Shown piece after piece: positions 54,680 to 64,000 of a stretch of DNA of 64,000 nt. Below the pieces are notes generated by a model. The model searched no databases and was not told the DNA's origin. It saw nothing but the letters and a program-made list of their open reading frames with translations. The position numbers and the translations under genes are program-made. The stretch is from Abyssisolibacter fermentans. GTDB lineage: Bacteria > Bacillota > Clostridia > Tissierellales > MCWD3. How positions within the stretch are numbered: position 1 is the first letter of the stretch; the number at the start of each line of letters is the position of its first letter. The stretch spans positions 51,942-115,941 of the forward strand of contig NZ_LOHE01000067.1 in assembly GCF_001559865.1 (NCBI RefSeq), given 5' to 3'.

Positions 54680-55186
54680 CTAACTCATGATCTCTTCTAC
54701 AGATTTTCCTCTAAGTTTTGCAACTTCTTCTGCAGTTTTTAGCTCTGCTAAACCGTTAATAACGGCATTTAGCATGTTTCTTGGATTGTTTGATCCTAAT
54801 GATTTAGTTCTAATATCTTTTACTCCCGCAAGCTCAAGTATAGCACGTACTGGACCTCCTGCAATTACTCCTGTACCTTCTGGAGCAGGTTTTAATAATA
54901 CGCTACCTGATCCAAAATTTCCAATTATTTCGTGAGGAATTGTAGTTCCAAGTAAAGGTATTTTTATAACGTGTTTTTTAGCATTTTGTATAGCTTTTCT
55001 TATAGCATCTGGAATCTCTATAGCTTTAGCCATTCCAACTCCAACATAACCATTTTCATCTCCAACAACTACTAAAGCACTAAATCTAAAGTTTCTACCA
55101 CCTTTAACAACTTTAGTAACACGATTTATATTAACAACCTGCTCTTTTAAGTCTAATTGGCTTGCATCTATTAATTCACGGCGCAT
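54680..55186 (-). CDS. rpsE: 30S ribosomal protein S5
   Basis: S5, 168 residues, helps decoding accuracy and mRNA unwinding at the entry tunnel. The double-stranded RNA-binding-like domain ([20 protein letters not shown]) and [19 protein letters not shown] are present. GGAGGGAAATAG precedes the ATG. Confidence 0.98.
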   Translation of the reverse strand: MRRELIDASQLDLKEQVVNINRVTKVVKGGRNFRFSALVVVGDENGYVGVGMAKAIEIPDAIRKAIQNAKKHVIKIPLLGTTIPHEIIGNFGSGSVLLKPAPEGTGVIAGGPVRAILELAGVKDIRTKSLGSNNPRNMLNAVINGLAELKTAEEVAKLRGKSVEEIMS

Positions 55187-55201
55187 CTATTTCCCTCCTT
55201 T

Positions 55202-55564
55202 TTAAAATCGAAGTCCTGCTTCTCTTGCACCATCTGCAAGTTCCTTAACTCTTCCATGGTATAAATAGCCGCCTCTATCAAATACTACAGCTTCTATTCC
55301 TTTTTCTTTTGCTCTTTCTCCTACTATCTTACCAATAATTCTTGCTGCTTCTTTGTTTCCTGTGCCATTAACTTTTTCTGCAACTTCTTTATCTAAAGTA
55401 GATGCAGAAACTATAGTTTTACCTGTTTTATCATCTATAACCTGTGCATAAATATGTTTTAGGCTTCTAAATACATTAAGTCTTGGTCTCTCAGGAGTTC
55501 CTATTGCCTTGCTTCTTAAATGCCTTTTTTTTCTTTTTTCATTCTTATTAACTTTTTTAAGCAT
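55202..55564 (-). CDS. rplR: 50S ribosomal protein L18
   Basis: L18, 120 residues, binds 5S rRNA in the central protuberance. [13 protein letters not shown], then a long charged middle, and the end [12 protein letters not shown] are standard. Spc-operon position between rplF and rpsE. Confidence 0.98.
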   Translation of the reverse strand: MLKKVNKNEKRKKRHLRSKAIGTPERPRLNVFRSLKHIYAQVIDDKTGKTIVSASTLDKEVAEKVNGTGNKEAARIIGKIVGERAKEKGIEAVVFDRGGYLYHGRVKELADGAREAGLRF

Positions 55565-55580
55565 CCTTTTTCACTCCTTT

Positions 55581-56120
55581 CTACTTAGCAGTCTTTCCTT
55601 CCTTACGTCTTACTTGTTCTCCTGCATATCTAATTCCTTTACCTTTATATGGTTCAGGTTTTCTCCAATCTCTAATGACAGCAGCGTAATTTCCTATTTT
55701 TTGCTTATCTATACCTTTAACAACTATTTTATTGTTAGCTGGTACCTCGACTTCAATACCTTCAGGGTCTTCCATTTCAACTGGATGCGAAAAACCTAAA
55801 TTAAGAACCAATTTTTTACCTTGCTTTGCAGCACGATATCCAACGCCAACTATTTCAAGAGTTTTTTCATAACCTTTAGTAACTCCTTCAATCATGTTAG
55901 CTATAAGACTTCTAGTTAATCCATGTAGAGACTTATGTCTTTTGATTTCAGATGGTCTAACAACATTTATAACATTATCTTGAATTTCAATTTTCATGTC
56001 TCTATCAATTTGTTGTTCTAGCTGTCCTTTTGGTCCTTTTACTATTAAATGATTTTTTTCATCTAATTTAATTTCAACTCCAGCAGGTATATCTATTGGC
56101 TTCAAACCTATTCTTGACAT
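55581..56120 (-). CDS. rplF: 50S ribosomal protein L6
   Basis: L6, 179 residues, made of two related domains near the factor-binding site. The start [20 protein letters not shown] and the end [20 protein letters not shown] are typical. The gene follows rpsH by 38 bases. Confidence 0.98.
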   Translation of the reverse strand: MSRIGLKPIDIPAGVEIKLDEKNHLIVKGPKGQLEQQIDRDMKIEIQDNVINVVRPSEIKRHKSLHGLTRSLIANMIEGVTKGYEKTLEIVGVGYRAAKQGKKLVLNLGFSHPVEMEDPEGIEVEVPANNKIVVKGIDKQKIGNYAAVIRDWRKPEPYKGKGIRYAGEQVRRKEGKTAK

Positions 56121-56158
56121 GATTGCACCTCCTGTTTCCTAGTATAACATAAAATCTA

Positions 56159-56557
56159 TTACCAAACGTAGCAGATAACTTCTCCACCAACATTATTTTT
56201 TCTTGCATTTTTATCTGTCATAATTCCTTTTGATGTAGACAATATTGCGATTCCAAGTCCACCTAAAACCTTAGGAATTTCATTTTTCTTTGCATAAACT
56301 CTTAAGCCTGGCTTTGATATTCTTTTAATTCCAGATATAACTTTTTCTTTGTCACTTGTATACTTAAGTTTGATTCTAATTATTCCTTGCTTGTCATCTT
56401 CTATTAAATCACAACCTCTTACATATCCTTCTTCCAATAATATGTCAACTATGCTTTTCTTTATGTTAGAAGCAGGAACATCTACATTTTGATGCCTCGC
56501 GTTATTTGCATTTCTGATTCTAGTCAACATATCAGCAATTGGATCAGTCATAACCAT
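56159..56557 (-). CDS. rpsH: 30S ribosomal protein S8
   Basis: S8, 132 residues, a primary binder of 16S rRNA; in other bacteria it represses its own spc operon. [19 protein letters not shown] opens the protein and GGEVICYVW ends it. The first ATG is eight bases past AAGGAGG and is used, giving an MVMTDP start; the second ATG at 56551 is the usual family start. Confidence 0.97.
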   Translation of the reverse strand: MVMTDPIADMLTRIRNANNARHQNVDVPASNIKKSIVDILLEEGYVRGCDLIEDDKQGIIRIKLKYTSDKEKVISGIKRISKPGLRVYAKKNEIPKVLGGLGIAILSTSKGIMTDKNARKNNVGGEVICYVW

Positions 56558-56587
56558 TAGAGCTACCTCCTTCCATTTACCTAAATA

Positions 56588-56773
56588 TTACCAACTCGCT
56601 TTTTTAACTCCTGGTATCTCACCCTTATATGCTAGTTCCCTAAAGCAAATACGGCAAATGCCAAATTTTCTTAAATAAGCATGTGGTCTTCCGCATATTC
56701 TACATCTTGAATAGCTTCTTGTACTAAATTTAGGTTCTCTTTGTTGCTTAACCTTCATCGATTTCTTAGCCAC
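56588..56773 (-). CDS. rpsZ: 30S ribosomal protein S14, zinc type
   Basis: S14 type Z, 61 residues, in the head of the small subunit. Two C-X2-C pairs (CRICGR and CRICF) make the zinc site that defines the short form. AGGAGGTATACTT precedes the ATG. It sits between rplE and rpsH as usual. Confidence 0.97.
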   Translation of the reverse strand: MAKKSMKVKQQREPKFSTRSYSRCRICGRPHAYLRKFGICRICFRELAYKGEIPGVKKASW

Positions 56774-56787
56774 AAGTATACCTCCTT

Positions 56788-57330
56788 CTACTTTTTAAAG
56801 GGCATTCCCATAAGTCTTAAAAATTCTCTAGCTTCCTCGTCTGTTTCAGCTGTAGTTACTATAATTATGTCCATTCCCTTAATTTTATCAATTTTATCAT
56901 ATTCAATTTCTGGGAAAATAAGTTGTTCTCTTATACCTAGTGCATAGTTTCCTCTTCCATCAAAAGCAGTAGAAGAAACACCTCTAAAATCTCTAACTCT
57001 TGGTAATGCAACTGACACTAACTTATCTAAGAAGTCATACATTTTTTCTCCTCTTAATGTTGTTTTGCATCCTATTGGCATACCAGCTCTAAGTTTGAAG
57101 TTTGAAACTGACTTTTTAGCCTTAGTGATAACTGGTTTTTGACCAGTTATAATACCCATTTCCTCAACAGCTGTTTCTAAAATTTTCGGATTATCTTTAG
57201 CTTCTCCAAGTCCCATATTTACAACCACTTTTTCTAGTTTTGGAACTTGCATTACATTTTGATATTTAAATTTTTCCATTAATGCCGGAATTATCTCGCT
57301 TTTATATCTTTCTTTAAGTCTCGATGCCAC
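56788..57330 (-). CDS. rplE: 50S ribosomal protein L5
   Basis: L5, 180 residues, holds 5S rRNA and contacts the head of the small subunit. [19 protein letters not shown] and [20 protein letters not shown] are conserved blocks. Spc-operon place after rplX. Confidence 0.98.
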   Translation of the reverse strand: MASRLKERYKSEIIPALMEKFKYQNVMQVPKLEKVVVNMGLGEAKDNPKILETAVEEMGIITGQKPVITKAKKSVSNFKLRAGMPIGCKTTLRGEKMYDFLDKLVSVALPRVRDFRGVSSTAFDGRGNYALGIREQLIFPEIEYDKIDKIKGMDIIIVTTAETDEEAREFLRLMGMPFKK

Positions 57331-57358
57331 TTTCGCTTGCCTCCTTTCTACAGTAGCT

Positions 57359-57670
57359 CTAGTCTAGAACTTCGCCACATTTAGCACAAATTCTAACCTT
57401 TTGACCATTTTCAAGCACTTTATGTTTTATTCTTACACCTTGTTTATCTTTATTACAATAATACATAACATTTGATGCATCTACTGGTCCTTCTTGGTGT
57501 ATAATTCCACCTTGTTGAACTTTTTGAGAGGCTTTCTTATGCTTTGTAAGCATATTCACTCCTTCAACAATAACCTTATTACTTTTAGGTATAGCTCCTA
57601 AAACCTTACCTACTTTACCTGCATCTTTACCTGTTATCTTTACAACTGTATCGCCTTTCTTTATGTGCAT
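57359..57670 (-). CDS. rplX: 50S ribosomal protein L24
   Basis: L24, 103 residues, an early-assembly initiator with a KOW domain ([20 protein letters not shown]). A CX2C motif occurs at the C-terminus ([10 protein letters not shown]), as in zinc-type L24 with a ribbon tail. Confidence 0.97.
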   Translation of the reverse strand: MHIKKGDTVVKITGKDAGKVGKVLGAIPKSNKVIVEGVNMLTKHKKASQKVQQGGIIHQEGPVDASNVMYYCNKDKQGVRIKHKVLENGQKVRICAKCGEVLD

Positions 57671-57684
57671 TATTACACCTCCTT

Positions 57685-58053
57685 CTATAACACTTCAGGT
57701 GCCAATGATATTATTTTCATGAAATTACCTTGTCTTAACTCTCTAGTAACAGGGCCAAATATACGTGTTCCTACTGGTGTTTTGTCATCTTTTATGATTA
57801 CTGCAGCATTTTCATCAAAATTAATATAGCTTCCATCGTTTCTTCTAACAGGGTTTACAGTTCTTACTATAACTGCTTTTACAACTTGCCCCTTTTTAAC
57901 AACACCTCCTGGTGTTGCGTTTTTAACTGAACATACGATTATATCTCCAACGGTAGCATATTTTCTTCTTGAGCCACCAAGTACTTTTATACATAACAAC
58001 TCTTTAGCGCCTGAATTATCAGCTACTTTAAGACGAGTTTCCGCTTGGATCAT
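57685..58053 (-). CDS. rplN: 50S ribosomal protein L14
   Basis: L14, 122 residues, at the subunit interface. [20 protein letters not shown] and [18 protein letters not shown] are hallmarks. It opens the spc part of the cluster. Confidence 0.98.
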   Translation of the reverse strand: MIQAETRLKVADNSGAKELLCIKVLGGSRRKYATVGDIIVCSVKNATPGGVVKKGQVVKAVIVRTVNPVRRNDGSYINFDENAAVIIKDDKTPVGTRIFGPVTRELRQGNFMKIISLAPEVL

Positions 58054-58084
58054 TTGTTACCCTCCCTTCGAATAACTGCATTAA

Positions 58085-58339
58085 TTATTTTGCTTTCTCA
58101 ACAATTTCAACCAAACGCCATCTTTTTTGTTTGCTTAATGGTCTTGTTTCCATTATTCTTACTTTGTCACCAATTGTGCAAGCATTATTTTCATCATGAG
58201 CTTTGAATTTTGTAGTTCTCTTAACTTGTTTTCCATATAAAGGGTGAGAAACAAAGGTTTCAACAGCAACAACAGCAGTTTTATCCATTTTGTTGCTAAC
58301 TACACGGCCAATTCTTACTTTTCTATTGCCTCTTTCCAT
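58085..58339 (-). CDS. rpsQ: 30S ribosomal protein S17
   Basis: S17, 84 residues, an OB-fold binder of 16S r[23 protein letters not shown] and the end [18 protein letters not shown] match the family. It ends the S10-type gene order before rplN. Confidence 0.98.
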   Translation of the reverse strand: MERGNRKVRIGRVVSNKMDKTAVVAVETFVSHPLYGKQVKRTTKFKAHDENNACTIGDKVRIMETRPLSKQKRWRLVEIVEKAK

Positions 58340-58377
58340 ATCTCAAATAGCCCTCCTTTCTGAAGCTATAACGCAAT

Positions 58378-58581
58378 CTATTTGTTATTTAAATTCAATT
58401 CGCGCTCTCTAATAATAGTTTTTAGTCTTGCAATATCTTTTCTTACAGCTTTTATTCTCATAGGATTATCAAGCTGTCCTGTAGCTAGTTGAAACCTTAA
58501 ATTAAAAAGTTCCGTTTTAGATTCTGTTACTTTTAAATCTAACTCTTGAGCAGTCAGCTCTCTTAATTCACTAGCTTTCAT
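58378..58581 (-). CDS. rpmC: 50S ribosomal protein L29
   Basis: L29, 67 residues from the ATG at 58581, lies at the tunnel exit and helps dock the signal recognition particle and trigger factor. [17 protein letters not shown] and the helical hairpin are typical. The GGGTGGTG site before that ATG favours it over the GTG at 58593. It overlaps the end of rplP by 11 bases. Confidence 0.95.
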   Translation of the reverse strand: MKASELRELTAQELDLKVTESKTELFNLRFQLATGQLDNPMRIKAVRKDIARLKTIIRERELNLNNK

Positions 58582-59014
58582 TAGCTTCACCACCCTTTTC
58601 AGTTAGGTCTTCTCTTACTACAAATTTACATTTGATTGGTAACTTATTTGCAGCAAGTCTCATAGCTTCTCTAGCTACTTCCTCTTCAATTCCAGCCATT
58701 TCGAATACTACTCTACCCGGTTTAACAACAGCTACCCAGTACTCTGGTGAACCTTTACCTTTACCCATACGAGTTTCAGCAGGCTTTTGAGTTACTGGCT
58801 TATCTGGAAAGATTTTAATCCATATCTTTCCACCTCTTTTTACATGCCTTGTCATTGCTCTTCTGGCAGCCTCTATTTGATTAGATGTTATCCAAGCAGG
58901 CTCTAATGCCTGTAAACCAAACTCTCCATAAGTCACCTTTGTACCACGAGTTGCCTTACCTGTCATTCTTCCTCTATGAACTTTACGACGTTTTACTCTT
59001 TTAGGCATTAACAT
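58571..59014 (-). CDS. rplP: 50S ribosomal protein L16
   Basis: L16, 147 residues, organises the A-site region of the large subunit. [20 protein letters not shown] and [18 protein letters not shown] are conserved. GGAAGGAGG seven bases ahead selects the first ATG. Confidence 0.97.
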   Translation of the reverse strand: MLMPKRVKRRKVHRGRMTGKATRGTKVTYGEFGLQALEPAWITSNQIEAARRAMTRHVKRGGKIWIKIFPDKPVTQKPAETRMGKGKGSPEYWVAVVKPGRVVFEMAGIEEEVAREAMRLAANKLPIKCKFVVREDLTEKGGEANES

Positions 59015-59038
59015 AGATATTCCTCCTTCCTGCAGCTC

Positions 59039-59704
59039 TTACTTTTTTACTTTTTTACCAGTTTGTTCTCCTTTTGTTGGTAGAACTTCACCTTTATATA
59101 TCCATACTTTTACACCGATTTTCCCATATGTTGTATTTGCTTCAGTGAAACCATATCCTATATCAGCTCTTAATGTTTGTAATGGAATATTTCCTTCACT
59201 ATATCCTTCTGTTCTTGCCATATCTGCTCCACCAAGTCTTCCGGATACAGATGTTTTAATACCTTTAGCTCCAGCTCTCATAGATCTCTGAATTGATTGT
59301 TTCATTGCTCTTCTGAAAGATACTCTTCTCTCTAATTGAGAAGCAATATTTTCTGCAACTAATTGTGCATTAACTTCAGGTATTTTTATTTCTTCAACGT
59401 TCAATGATACTTTTTTGCCAGTCATTTTTTCTATATCTTTTCTTAATTGCTCTACACCTGATCCACCTTTTCCAATAACCATTCCAGGTTTAGCAGTGAA
59501 GATATTTAATTTAACTCTTTTTGCAGATCTCTCTATTTCAGTTTTTGCTATTCCTGACAAAAATAATTTTTTCTTTACATAAGTTCTTATTTTATGGTCT
59601 TCAATTAGAAGGTCTGCAAAATCTTTTTTCTTAGCATACCATCTTGAATCCCAGTCTCTTATCACTCCAACTCTTAACCCATGCGGATTAACTTTTTGAC
59701 CCAT
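59039..59704 (-). CDS. rpsC: 30S ribosomal protein S3
   Basis: S3, 221 residues, forms part of the mRNA entry and helicase site. The KH domain motif [12 protein letters not shown] and the C-terminal [13 protein letters not shown] are present. AAGGAGGGG precedes the start. Confidence 0.98.
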   Translation of the reverse strand: MGQKVNPHGLRVGVIRDWDSRWYAKKKDFADLLIEDHKIRTYVKKKLFLSGIAKTEIERSAKRVKLNIFTAKPGMVIGKGGSGVEQLRKDIEKMTGKKVSLNVEEIKIPEVNAQLVAENIASQLERRVSFRRAMKQSIQRSMRAGAKGIKTSVSGRLGGADMARTEGYSEGNIPLQTLRADIGYGFTEANTTYGKIGVKVWIYKGEVLPTKGEQTGKKVKK

Positions 59705-59721
59705 TTTTTCCCCTCCTTTTC

Positions 59722-60057
59722 CTACTCTCTTTCTTTAAGCACAACGCCAACATGACTAGTTCTCTTTCTAATTTGAAAAGCTCTACCTTGTGCTCTTGGT
59801 CTAAATCTTTTTAGGGTTGGTCCTTGATTCGCATATGCCTCAGCAACATATAAATTGTCTCTATCTAAATCAAAGTTGTTTTCTGCATTTGCTAGTGCTG
59901 ATTTAACTACTTTACCTAAAACAGCAGCTCCTTTATTTGGCATGTATTTAAGTATAGCAACAGCTTCCATAACACTCTTACCTCTTACTAAATCAGCAGC
60001 TAATTGCACTTTTCTAGGTGAAATACGGACATGTTTTGCAATAGCTTTAGCTTCCAC
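59722..60057 (-). CDS. rplV: 50S ribosomal protein L22
   Basis: L22, 111 residues, with a beta-hairpin lining the exit tunnel ([20 protein letters not shown]). [18 protein letters not shown] is the typical N-terminal block. It lies between rpsS and rpsC. Confidence 0.98.
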   Translation of the reverse strand: MEAKAIAKHVRISPRKVQLAADLVRGKSVMEAVAILKYMPNKGAAVLGKVVKSALANAENNFDLDRDNLYVAEAYANQGPTLKRFRPRAQGRAFQIRKRTSHVGVVLKERE

Positions 60058-60096
60058 TCATATCCCTCCTTATTGACTATTATATCGCTAAATAAT

Positions 60097-60381
60097 TTAT
60101 TTTACAGAACTTGATTTTTCATTTTTTCCTACATGGCCTCGATATGTTCTAGTTGGTGCAAATTCTCCCAACTTATGTCCTACCATGTCTTCAGTTATAT
60201 ATACAGGCACGTGCTTTCTTCCGTCATGAACAGCTAATGTATGACCTATCATTTGTGGAAAAATAGTTGATCTACGTGACCATGTTTTTATTACCTTTTT
60301 TTCGTTTACTTCATTTAATTGTTCTACTTTCTTTAACAAATGATCATCACAAAATGGACCTTTTTTTACTGATCTACTCAT
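60097..60381 (-). CDS. rpsS: 30S ribosomal protein S19
   Basis: S19, 94 residues, pairs with S13 in the head of the small subunit. [19 protein letters not shown] and the basic tail [12 protein letters not shown] are typical. Confidence 0.98.
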   Translation of the reverse strand: MSRSVKKGPFCDDHLLKKVEQLNEVNEKKVIKTWSRRSTIFPQMIGHTLAVHDGRKHVPVYITEDMVGHKLGEFAPTRTYRGHVGKNEKSSSVK

Positions 60382-60432
60382 TTAAGGCTCCTCCTTTCGA
60401 ACCGGATTTGCTATTAATTAAATTACGAAAGC

Positions 60433-61266
60433 CTATTTTTTCTTTCTACTCTTAATTATAAATTTATCTGATTTCTTATTTTTCTTACGAGTTTTGTATC
60501 CTAATGCCGGTTTACCCCAAGGAGTAACAGGACTTGGTCTACCTACAGGAGCTCTACCTTCTCCACCACCATGTGGATGGTCATTAGGGTTCATTACACT
60601 ACCTCTAACCGTTGGTCTAATTCCCATATGTCTCTTTCTTCCAGCTTTACCTATTGTGATATTCTCATGATCAGTATTTCCAACTTGACCAATAGTAGCT
60701 CTACACTCAATTCTAATCATTCTAACTTCTCCTGATGGAAGTCTTACTTGAGCATAGTCACCTTCTTTAGCCATAAGTTGAGCTTGATTTCCTGCTGATC
60801 TAACAAGTTGACCACCTTTACCAACCTTCATTTCAATGTTGTGAATAGTAGTACCTACTGGTATGTTTTTAAGTGGTAATGCATTACCTACTTTTATATC
60901 AGCATTTACTCCTGACATAATTACAGTTCCAACCTCTAATTTGTTTGGAGCTATAATATATCTTTTTTCACCATCAGCATAGTTTATAAGTGCTATGTTT
61001 GCTGATCTATTAGGATCATATTCTATCGCAACCACTGTGCCAGGTATATCGTCTTTGTTTCTCTTGAAATCAATGATTCTATATTTTCTTTTTGCTCCTC
61101 CGCCTTTATGACGAACTGTTATTTTACCACGTACATTTCTCCCAGCGTTTTTCTTTAACTTTGTAAGTAACGACTTTTCTGGCTCTTTTTTTGTTATTTC
61201 TTCAAAAGTAGAAACAGTCATATGCCTAACAGCTGGCGAAGTAGGCTTGAACTTTTTGATACCCAC
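60433..61266 (-). CDS. rplB: 50S ribosomal protein L2
   Basis: L2, 277 residues, is needed for subunit joining and peptidyl transfer. [20 protein letters not shown] and the conserved histidine loop [18 protein letters not shown] are present. It lies between rplW and rpsS. Confidence 0.98.
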   Translation of the reverse strand: MGIKKFKPTSPAVRHMTVSTFEEITKKEPEKSLLTKLKKNAGRNVRGKITVRHKGGGAKRKYRIIDFKRNKDDIPGTVVAIEYDPNRSANIALINYADGEKRYIIAPNKLEVGTVIMSGVNADIKVGNALPLKNIPVGTTIHNIEMKVGKGGQLVRSAGNQAQLMAKEGDYAQVRLPSGEVRMIRIECRATIGQVGNTDHENITIGKAGRKRHMGIRPTVRGSVMNPNDHPHGGGEGRAPVGRPSPVTPWGKPALGYKTRKKNKKSDKFIIKSRKKK

Positions 61267-61305
61267 AGTCTTTCCCTCCTTCTTTAAACTTATCTATATG
61301 ATTAA

Positions 61306-61596
61306 CTACATTCCTTCAAAGAATTCGATAGTTTTGCTATCATCTGTTAATTTAATAATAGCTTTTTTCCAACTTGGTCTTCTACCAATATTTCTACCCA
61401 TTCTTTTAAGCTTACCATTCATATTCATAGTATTTACTTTTTCAACACTTACATCAAAAATTTGTTCTATCGCCTTTTTGATTTCAGACTTATTCGCTCT
61501 CTTGTCAACAACAAAGGTGTACTTTCTATCTGCCATTTCATCCATACTTTGCTCTGATACTATTGGCTTTCTTATAATGTCATAAGGGCTTTTCAT
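61306..61596 (-). CDS. rplW: 50S ribosomal protein L23
   Basis: L23, 96 residues, at the tunnel exit where trigger factor binds. [20 protein letters not shown] and [20 protein letters not shown] are typical. The start shares bases with the rplD stop, so the two are translationally coupled. Confidence 0.98.
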   Translation of the reverse strand: MKSPYDIIRKPIVSEQSMDEMADRKYTFVVDKRANKSEIKKAIEQIFDVSVEKVNTMNMNGKLKRMGRNIGRRPSWKKAIIKLTDDSKTIEFFEGM

Positions 61597-62219
61597 TATG
61601 CATACACCTCCTCAACTTTTCTTGCTGCATCTTTAGTAATAATAAACATGTCATATTTTAAGATATCATAAACATTCAATGTATTAACTAATGCAGTTTC
61701 TACACCTGGAATATTGTTTACTGATTTTAAAATATTTTCATCTTTTTCCTGCATTACTATAAGTGCTTTTCTCTTTACGTCAAAATTCTTTAAGATATTA
61801 ACCATATCTTTAGTTTTAGGCTGCTCCATTTTCAATTCGTCTAATACTACTATTTCATTTTCTTGAACCTTTGAACTTAAAGCAGACTTCATAGCTAATC
61901 TTTTTACTTTTTTAGGAATACTATAAGAATAATCCCTTGGTTTAGGAGCAAATACAACTCCTCCTCCTACCCAGTTTGGCTGTCTTATACTACCAGCACG
62001 AGCTCTACCAGTACCTTTTTGTCTCCATGGCTTTCTTCCTCCACCACGTACTTCTGCTCTTGTTTTTGCTGATTGAGTTCCTTGTCTCTTATTAGCAAGC
62101 TGGTTTTTAACAGCTTCATATAAAACATGTTGGTTCACTTCTATACCAAACACATTATCATTCAATTCTATATCACCTATTTGTTGGCCTGAAATATTAT
62201 ATAAAGCTACTTTTGGCAT
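61596..62219 (-). CDS. rplD: 50S ribosomal protein L4
   Basis: L4, 207 residues, lines the tunnel with an extended loop ([19 protein letters not shown]). In some bacteria it represses the S10 operon; no such site could be judged here. It follows rplC by 24 bases. Confidence 0.98.
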   Translation of the reverse strand: MPKVALYNISGQQIGDIELNDNVFGIEVNQHVLYEAVKNQLANKRQGTQSAKTRAEVRGGGRKPWRQKGTGRARAGSIRQPNWVGGGVVFAPKPRDYSYSIPKKVKRLAMKSALSSKVQENEIVVLDELKMEQPKTKDMVNILKNFDVKRKALIVMQEKDENILKSVNNIPGVETALVNTLNVYDILKYDMFIITKDAARKVEEVYA

Positions 62220-62243
62220 TCTATATCCTCCTTTCTACGAAGC

Positions 62244-62876
62244 TTATTTTGAAACCTTCACACTTTCTTTTAGTACTAAAAATCCACCTTTAGGTCCTGG
62301 TACGGCACCTTTTATTAATAATAGATTTTTCTCTACATCTACCTTTACTACCTCTAAGTTTTGGACTGTTACTCTTTCATTACCCATATGTCCAGCCATT
62401 TTCATGCCTTTAAAAACTCTTGAAGGATGTGCAGATGCACCTAATGATCCAGCAGCTCTATGATATTTAGAACCATGAGTCTCAGGACCTCTTGAGTGAT
62501 TATATCTCTTGATTGTACCTTGTGTACCCTTACCTTTAGATGTTCCAATAACATCAATTTTATCTCCAGCTGCAAAAATATCAGCTTTCAATATTTGTCC
62601 AACCTCGTAGTCATCTATATTATCAACTCTAAATTCTCTCAAATACTTTCTGTATTCTTTGTCAACTTTTTCAAAATGTCCTTTAAGTGGTTTGTTAACT
62701 TTTTTCTCTTTTATACTCCCAAATCCAACTTGTATAGCTGTATAACCATCTATCTCGTTAGTTTTCTTTTGATATACAGTAAGTGGTCCTGCTTCAACTA
62801 CTGTAACCGGAGTAACAACTCCATGTTCGTCAAATATTTGAGTCATTCCTATTTTTTTACCTAAAATTCCTTTCAT
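62244..62876 (-). CDS. rplC: 50S ribosomal protein L3
   Basis: L3, 210 residues from the chosen ATG, starts large-subunit assembly. [19 protein letters not shown] is the family start and [20 protein letters not shown] the conserved loop. AGGAGG lies six bases before the ATG at 62876; a start 45 bases upstream would lie before that site. Confidence 0.97.
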   Translation of the reverse strand: MKGILGKKIGMTQIFDEHGVVTPVTVVEAGPLTVYQKKTNEIDGYTAIQVGFGSIKEKKVNKPLKGHFEKVDKEYRKYLREFRVDNIDDYEVGQILKADIFAAGDKIDVIGTSKGKGTQGTIKRYNHSRGPETHGSKYHRAAGSLGASAHPSRVFKGMKMAGHMGNERVTVQNLEVVKVDVEKNLLLIKGAVPGPKGGFLVLKESVKVSK

Positions 62877-62949
62877 CTTTACACCTCCTATTATCTTACA
62901 GCGGATTGTATAATTATACAATCATACTAAGCAGAGTGTATAGCTCAGC

Positions 62950-63273
62950 TTATAGCTTGATTTCAATATCTACTCCAGCAGGTAAGTTTAATCTCATTAA
63001 TGATTCAACAGTTTTTGAAGTAGGACTTAAGATATCTATTAATCTCTTATGTGTTCTTTGTTCAAACTGCTCTCTTGAGTCTTTGTATTTGTGAACCGCT
63101 CTTAAGATTGTAATAATTTGCTTTTCTGTTGGTAGTGGTACAGGTCCTGATACCTTTGCTCCTGTTCTCTTTGCAGTTTCAACAATCTTTTGTGCTGATA
63201 CATCAAGAATTTTATGATCATATGCCTTAAGTCTAATTCTTATTTTCTGCTTCACATTAACTCCATTTGCCAT
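62950..63273 (-). CDS. rpsJ: 30S ribosomal protein S10
   Basis: S10, 107 residues, also acts with NusB in transcription antitermination. [20 protein letters not shown] and [20 protein letters not shown] are standard. The ATG at 63273 follows AAGGAGG by nine bases; upstream in-frame starts are spurious. It heads the long S10-spc-alpha transcript. Confidence 0.97.
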   Translation of the reverse strand: MANGVNVKQKIRIRLKAYDHKILDVSAQKIVETAKRTGAKVSGPVPLPTEKQIITILRAVHKYKDSREQFEQRTHKRLIDILSPTSKTVESLMRLNLPAGVDIEIKL

Positions 63274-63663
63274 TAGTAATTCCCTCCTTCTATCGCATGT
63301 TTTAGTTCTACATACGACATGGGATAGCCGATACACTTATCCGTGTGTTTTGTAGTGATAATTAAATCAGCCAATCCAATCGCCCAATTTATAATTGAAC
63401 ATTCTCAGCAAAAATTCCCTGTTTTATCAACGAACAGCAACCTTTTGCCTCATCGCATGTCAGTAGCACACCCTTATATTTTACATTAAATCAATCTGAA
63501 ATACAAGTCTTTTTATATTTTTTTTTATTTTTTTTCATATGTTATTTTTTACAATTCATATGTTATATAATCACAAAATTAATAAATATATATTTTTCGC
63601 TACAAAAGTGTACTTTTCAAAAAAAAGAAGAGGTATATCCCCTTCTTTTTTTATTTAATTTAA
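63274..63663 (-). promoter_or_regulatory. Leader and promoter region of the S10 operon
   Basis: No gene was found. On the minus strand a TTGTAT (63501-63506) and TAAAAT (63478-63483) pair with a 17-base spacer gives a plausible promoter about 200 bases before rpsJ. The long 5' untranslated region holds ACACACGGATAAGTGTATCG and CCATGTCGTATG segments that can form small hairpins, as in r-protein leaders. Autoregulation is inferred. Confidence 0.55.
63619..63655. terminator. Terminator of tuf
   Basis: AAAAAAGAAGAGG and CCCCTTCTTTTTTT pair around TATAT, with poly-T on both strands. It directly follows the tuf stop. Confidence 0.9.
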
Positions 63664-64000
63664 TTATTCTATAATCTCACTAACAACTCCAGCACCAACT
63701 GTTCTTCCACCCTCACGAATAGCGAACTTTAATCCTTTTTCCATTGCTACTGGTGTGATTAATTCAACTTTTAATGTTGCATTGTCTCCAGGCATACACA
63801 TTTCTACGCCTTCAGCTAAATCTATTGCTCCTGTTACGTCTGTTGTTCTGAAATATAATTGTGGTCTGTATCCATTAAAGAATGGTGTATGTCTTCCACC
63901 TTCTTCTTTTGTTAATACATATATCTCTGCCATGAATTTTGTATGTGGTGTTATTGTTCCTGGTTTTGCTAATACTTGACCTCTTTCGATTTCTGTTCTT
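63664..64000 (-). CDS. tuf: Elongation factor Tu, C-terminal part (cut by window)
   Basis: EF-Tu carries aminoacyl-tRNA to the ribosome. Only the C-terminal 112 residues lie inside the window; the frame runs on past base 64000 ([20 protein letters not shown] at the edge). Domain 3 motifs [20 protein letters not shown] and LRF-like [17 protein letters not shown] are intact, ending VSEIIE. An internal ATG at 63933 is not the start. It is separated from rpsJ by its own terminator and the S10 leader. Confidence 0.97.
   Translation of the reverse strand, partial: RTEIERGQVLAKPGTITPHTKFMAEIYVLTKEEGGRHTPFFNGYRPQLYFRTTDVTGAIDLAEGVEMCMPGDNATLKVELITPVAMEKGLKFAIREGGRTVGAGVVSEIIE

Noticed and set aside
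63755..63979. 74-codon plus-strand frame opposite tuf
   Set aside because: It is antisense to a highly conserved gene and has no ribosome binding site.

Overview
The window looks like a chromosomal segment of a low-GC, Gram-positive, spore-forming anaerobe of the Clostridia. Evidence: strongly AT-rich DNA, AGGAGG-type ribosome binding sites, a PyrR-attenuated pyrB-pyrI operon, a Bacillus/Clostridium-type LexA box, a CwlD-like spore-cortex amidase, and a complete tuf-S10-spc-alpha ribosomal cluster followed by ecfA1-ecfA2-ecfT-truA-rplM-rpsI. The species cannot be named from this alone. No rRNA or tRNA gene and no CRISPR array was found.

Layout. 1-31,500 is mostly housekeeping and accessory metabolism: pyrimidine biosynthesis (pyrB, pyrI), a glycosyl-hydrolase-18 cell-wall protein, a VOC protein, an SOS-regulated Y-family DNA polymerase with a small partner, peptidase T, a RocB-like peptidase, oligoendopeptidase F, an ABC exporter beside an ArsR-type regulator, a site-2 protease, a TrmH-family methyltransferase, an aminotransferase, an FGGY kinase, an RND efflux protein with a downstream lipoprotein, an alanine/glycine symporter and two cell-wall amidases. 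The gaps are filled with several families of short dispersed repeats, many palindromic.

31,500-42,700 is an accessory region with long gene-poor stretches: RidA, a membrane-bound XRE regulator, an orphan 47-residue peptide gene with its own strong terminator, a GDPD phosphodiesterase, a divergent recU / HTH pair, and a broken ABC permease between direct repeats. At 39,885-42,042 sits a compact array with the architecture of an integron: a frameshifted tyrosine-recombinase C-terminus, then two single-gene cassettes (S51 peptidase; DUF2971 protein), each followed by an attC-like site. The first six bases of each cassette are complementary to the R'' box of its own attC, as expected for integron cassettes. 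This is the most interesting part of the window.

42,767-64,000 is the ribosomal protein region, read on the minus strand from tuf (cut by the window end) down to rpsI. It is conserved in order but lacks rpsD between rpsK and rpoA. It is interrupted by a dispersed repeat (between rplQ and ecfA1) and by one plus-strand gene of unknown function (between truA and rplM). rpmJ and rpmD are short and easily missed. Several gene starts were moved to the codon that follows a good ribosome binding site.
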